From positions 1 through 6,509 of the forward strand of contig CALARO010000417.1 of assembly GCA_937888935.1 (NCBI GenBank): a DNA stretch of 6,509 nt, in the 5' to 3' direction. Source of the stretch: an uncultured Clostridia bacterium (GTDB lineage: Bacteria; Bacillota; Clostridia; Christensenellales; Borkfalkiaceae). The notes beneath the pieces were generated by a model, which was not told where the DNA came from, searched no databases, and saw only the letters and a program-made list of their open reading frames with translations. Positions 6,418-6,509 of this stretch are shown here, one piece after another. Position 1 is the stretch's first letter. Each line of letters begins with the position of its first letter. The translations under genes and the position numbers were made by a program.

Positions 6418-6439
6418 CCTCAAAAGTTCAAACGAGTTT
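6403..6439 (-). terminator. Intrinsic terminator of the tRNA-Ser gene
   Basis: Arms 6405-6418 and 6426-6439 form a 14-bp stem with a single non-Watson-Crick position (G-U on the transcript) and a seven-base loop (6419-6425). On the minus strand the 3' arm runs into five T residues (complement of 6407-6403), followed by C, T, C, G and another T-run. It starts four bases after the encoded CCA of the tRNA. Plus-strand transcripts would have only a short T-run, so minus is the likely working direction. Confidence 0.85.
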
Positions 6440-6443
6440 CACT

Positions 6444-6509
6444 TGGCGGAGGCAGAGGGATTCGAACCCCCGTGGGCTTGCACCCAAACGGTTTTCAAGA
6501 CCGCCTCGT
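6444..6509 (-). tRNA. tRNA-Ser(UGA), 5' part outside the window
   Basis: Read on the minus strand, the 3' portion of a class II tRNA is visible. The anticodon loop is CTTGAAA (6499-6493) with anticodon TGA (6497-6495), flanked by stem GCGGT/ACCGT. Then come a long variable arm TGGGT-GCAA-GCCCA typical of serine tRNAs, T-arm GGGGG-TTCGAAT-CCCTC, acceptor strand TGCCTCC, discriminator G and an encoded CCA (6446-6444). The anticodon region closely resembles that of bacterial tRNA-Ser(UGA), reading UCA/UCG-type serine codons. The acceptor 5' strand and most of the D-arm lie beyond the right edge. It is convergent with the sbcC operon. Confidence 0.95.

Noticed and set aside
6316..6509. Plus-strand open frame running into the tRNA, encoding a peptide with GIRTPVG and NGFQDRL
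   Set aside because: This is the antisense translation of tRNA-Ser, a well-known source of spurious protein calls; it also crosses a terminator hairpin.

Overview
The window is a chromosomal stretch from what looks like an anaerobic Firmicute of the class Clostridia. Four things point there: an [FeFe]-hydrogenase catalytic domain, Gram-positive style promoters and strong AG-rich ribosome binding sites, AT-rich intergenic DNA between coding regions rich in G/C third positions, and intrinsic terminators after the transcription units. The organism assignment is an inference; no rRNA or other taxonomic marker is present.

Layout, left to right. (1) Positions 1-699 hold the C-terminal 232 codons of an [FeFe]-hydrogenase-family protein whose 5' end lies outside the window. 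It is closed by a strong intrinsic terminator at 712-748. (2) An AT-rich intergenic region at 700-843 carries an extended -10 sigma-A type promoter (781-809). Just upstream is a dyad resembling a Gram-positive LexA (SOS) box (759-772). (3) The promoter reads into a co-directional DNA-repair operon: a small stand-alone SF1B (RecD/Dda-like) helicase (844-2193), sbcD (2274-3410) and sbcC (3407-6175). sbcD and sbcC overlap by four bases (ATGA). The helicase-sbcD gap holds a perfect 38-bp palindrome that includes the helicase stop codon, followed by tandem 13-nt repeats running into the sbcD start. (4) A terminator at 6208-6248 ends the operon. (5) The right end carries the 3' part of a tRNA-Ser(UGA) gene on the minus strand, with encoded CCA and its own terminator (6403-6439) facing the operon. 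The left arms and upstream flanks of the two terminators are nearly identical direct repeats, and they bracket about 150 bp of unexplained DNA with two small hairpins.

How the genes work together: SbcC (Rad50-like ATPase with zinc hook) and SbcD (Mre11-like nuclease) form the SbcCD complex, which opens hairpins and processes blocked or broken DNA ends. The upstream helicase would plausibly unwind or translocate DNA for the same repair task. The possible LexA box would tie the set to DNA damage, but this is unproven. The hydrogenase is a separate metabolic unit.

I see no CRISPR array, insertion sequence, phage gene or clearly novel multi-gene system. The most interesting signals are regulatory and structural: the LexA-like dyad, the palindrome before sbcD, and the duplicated terminator arms.
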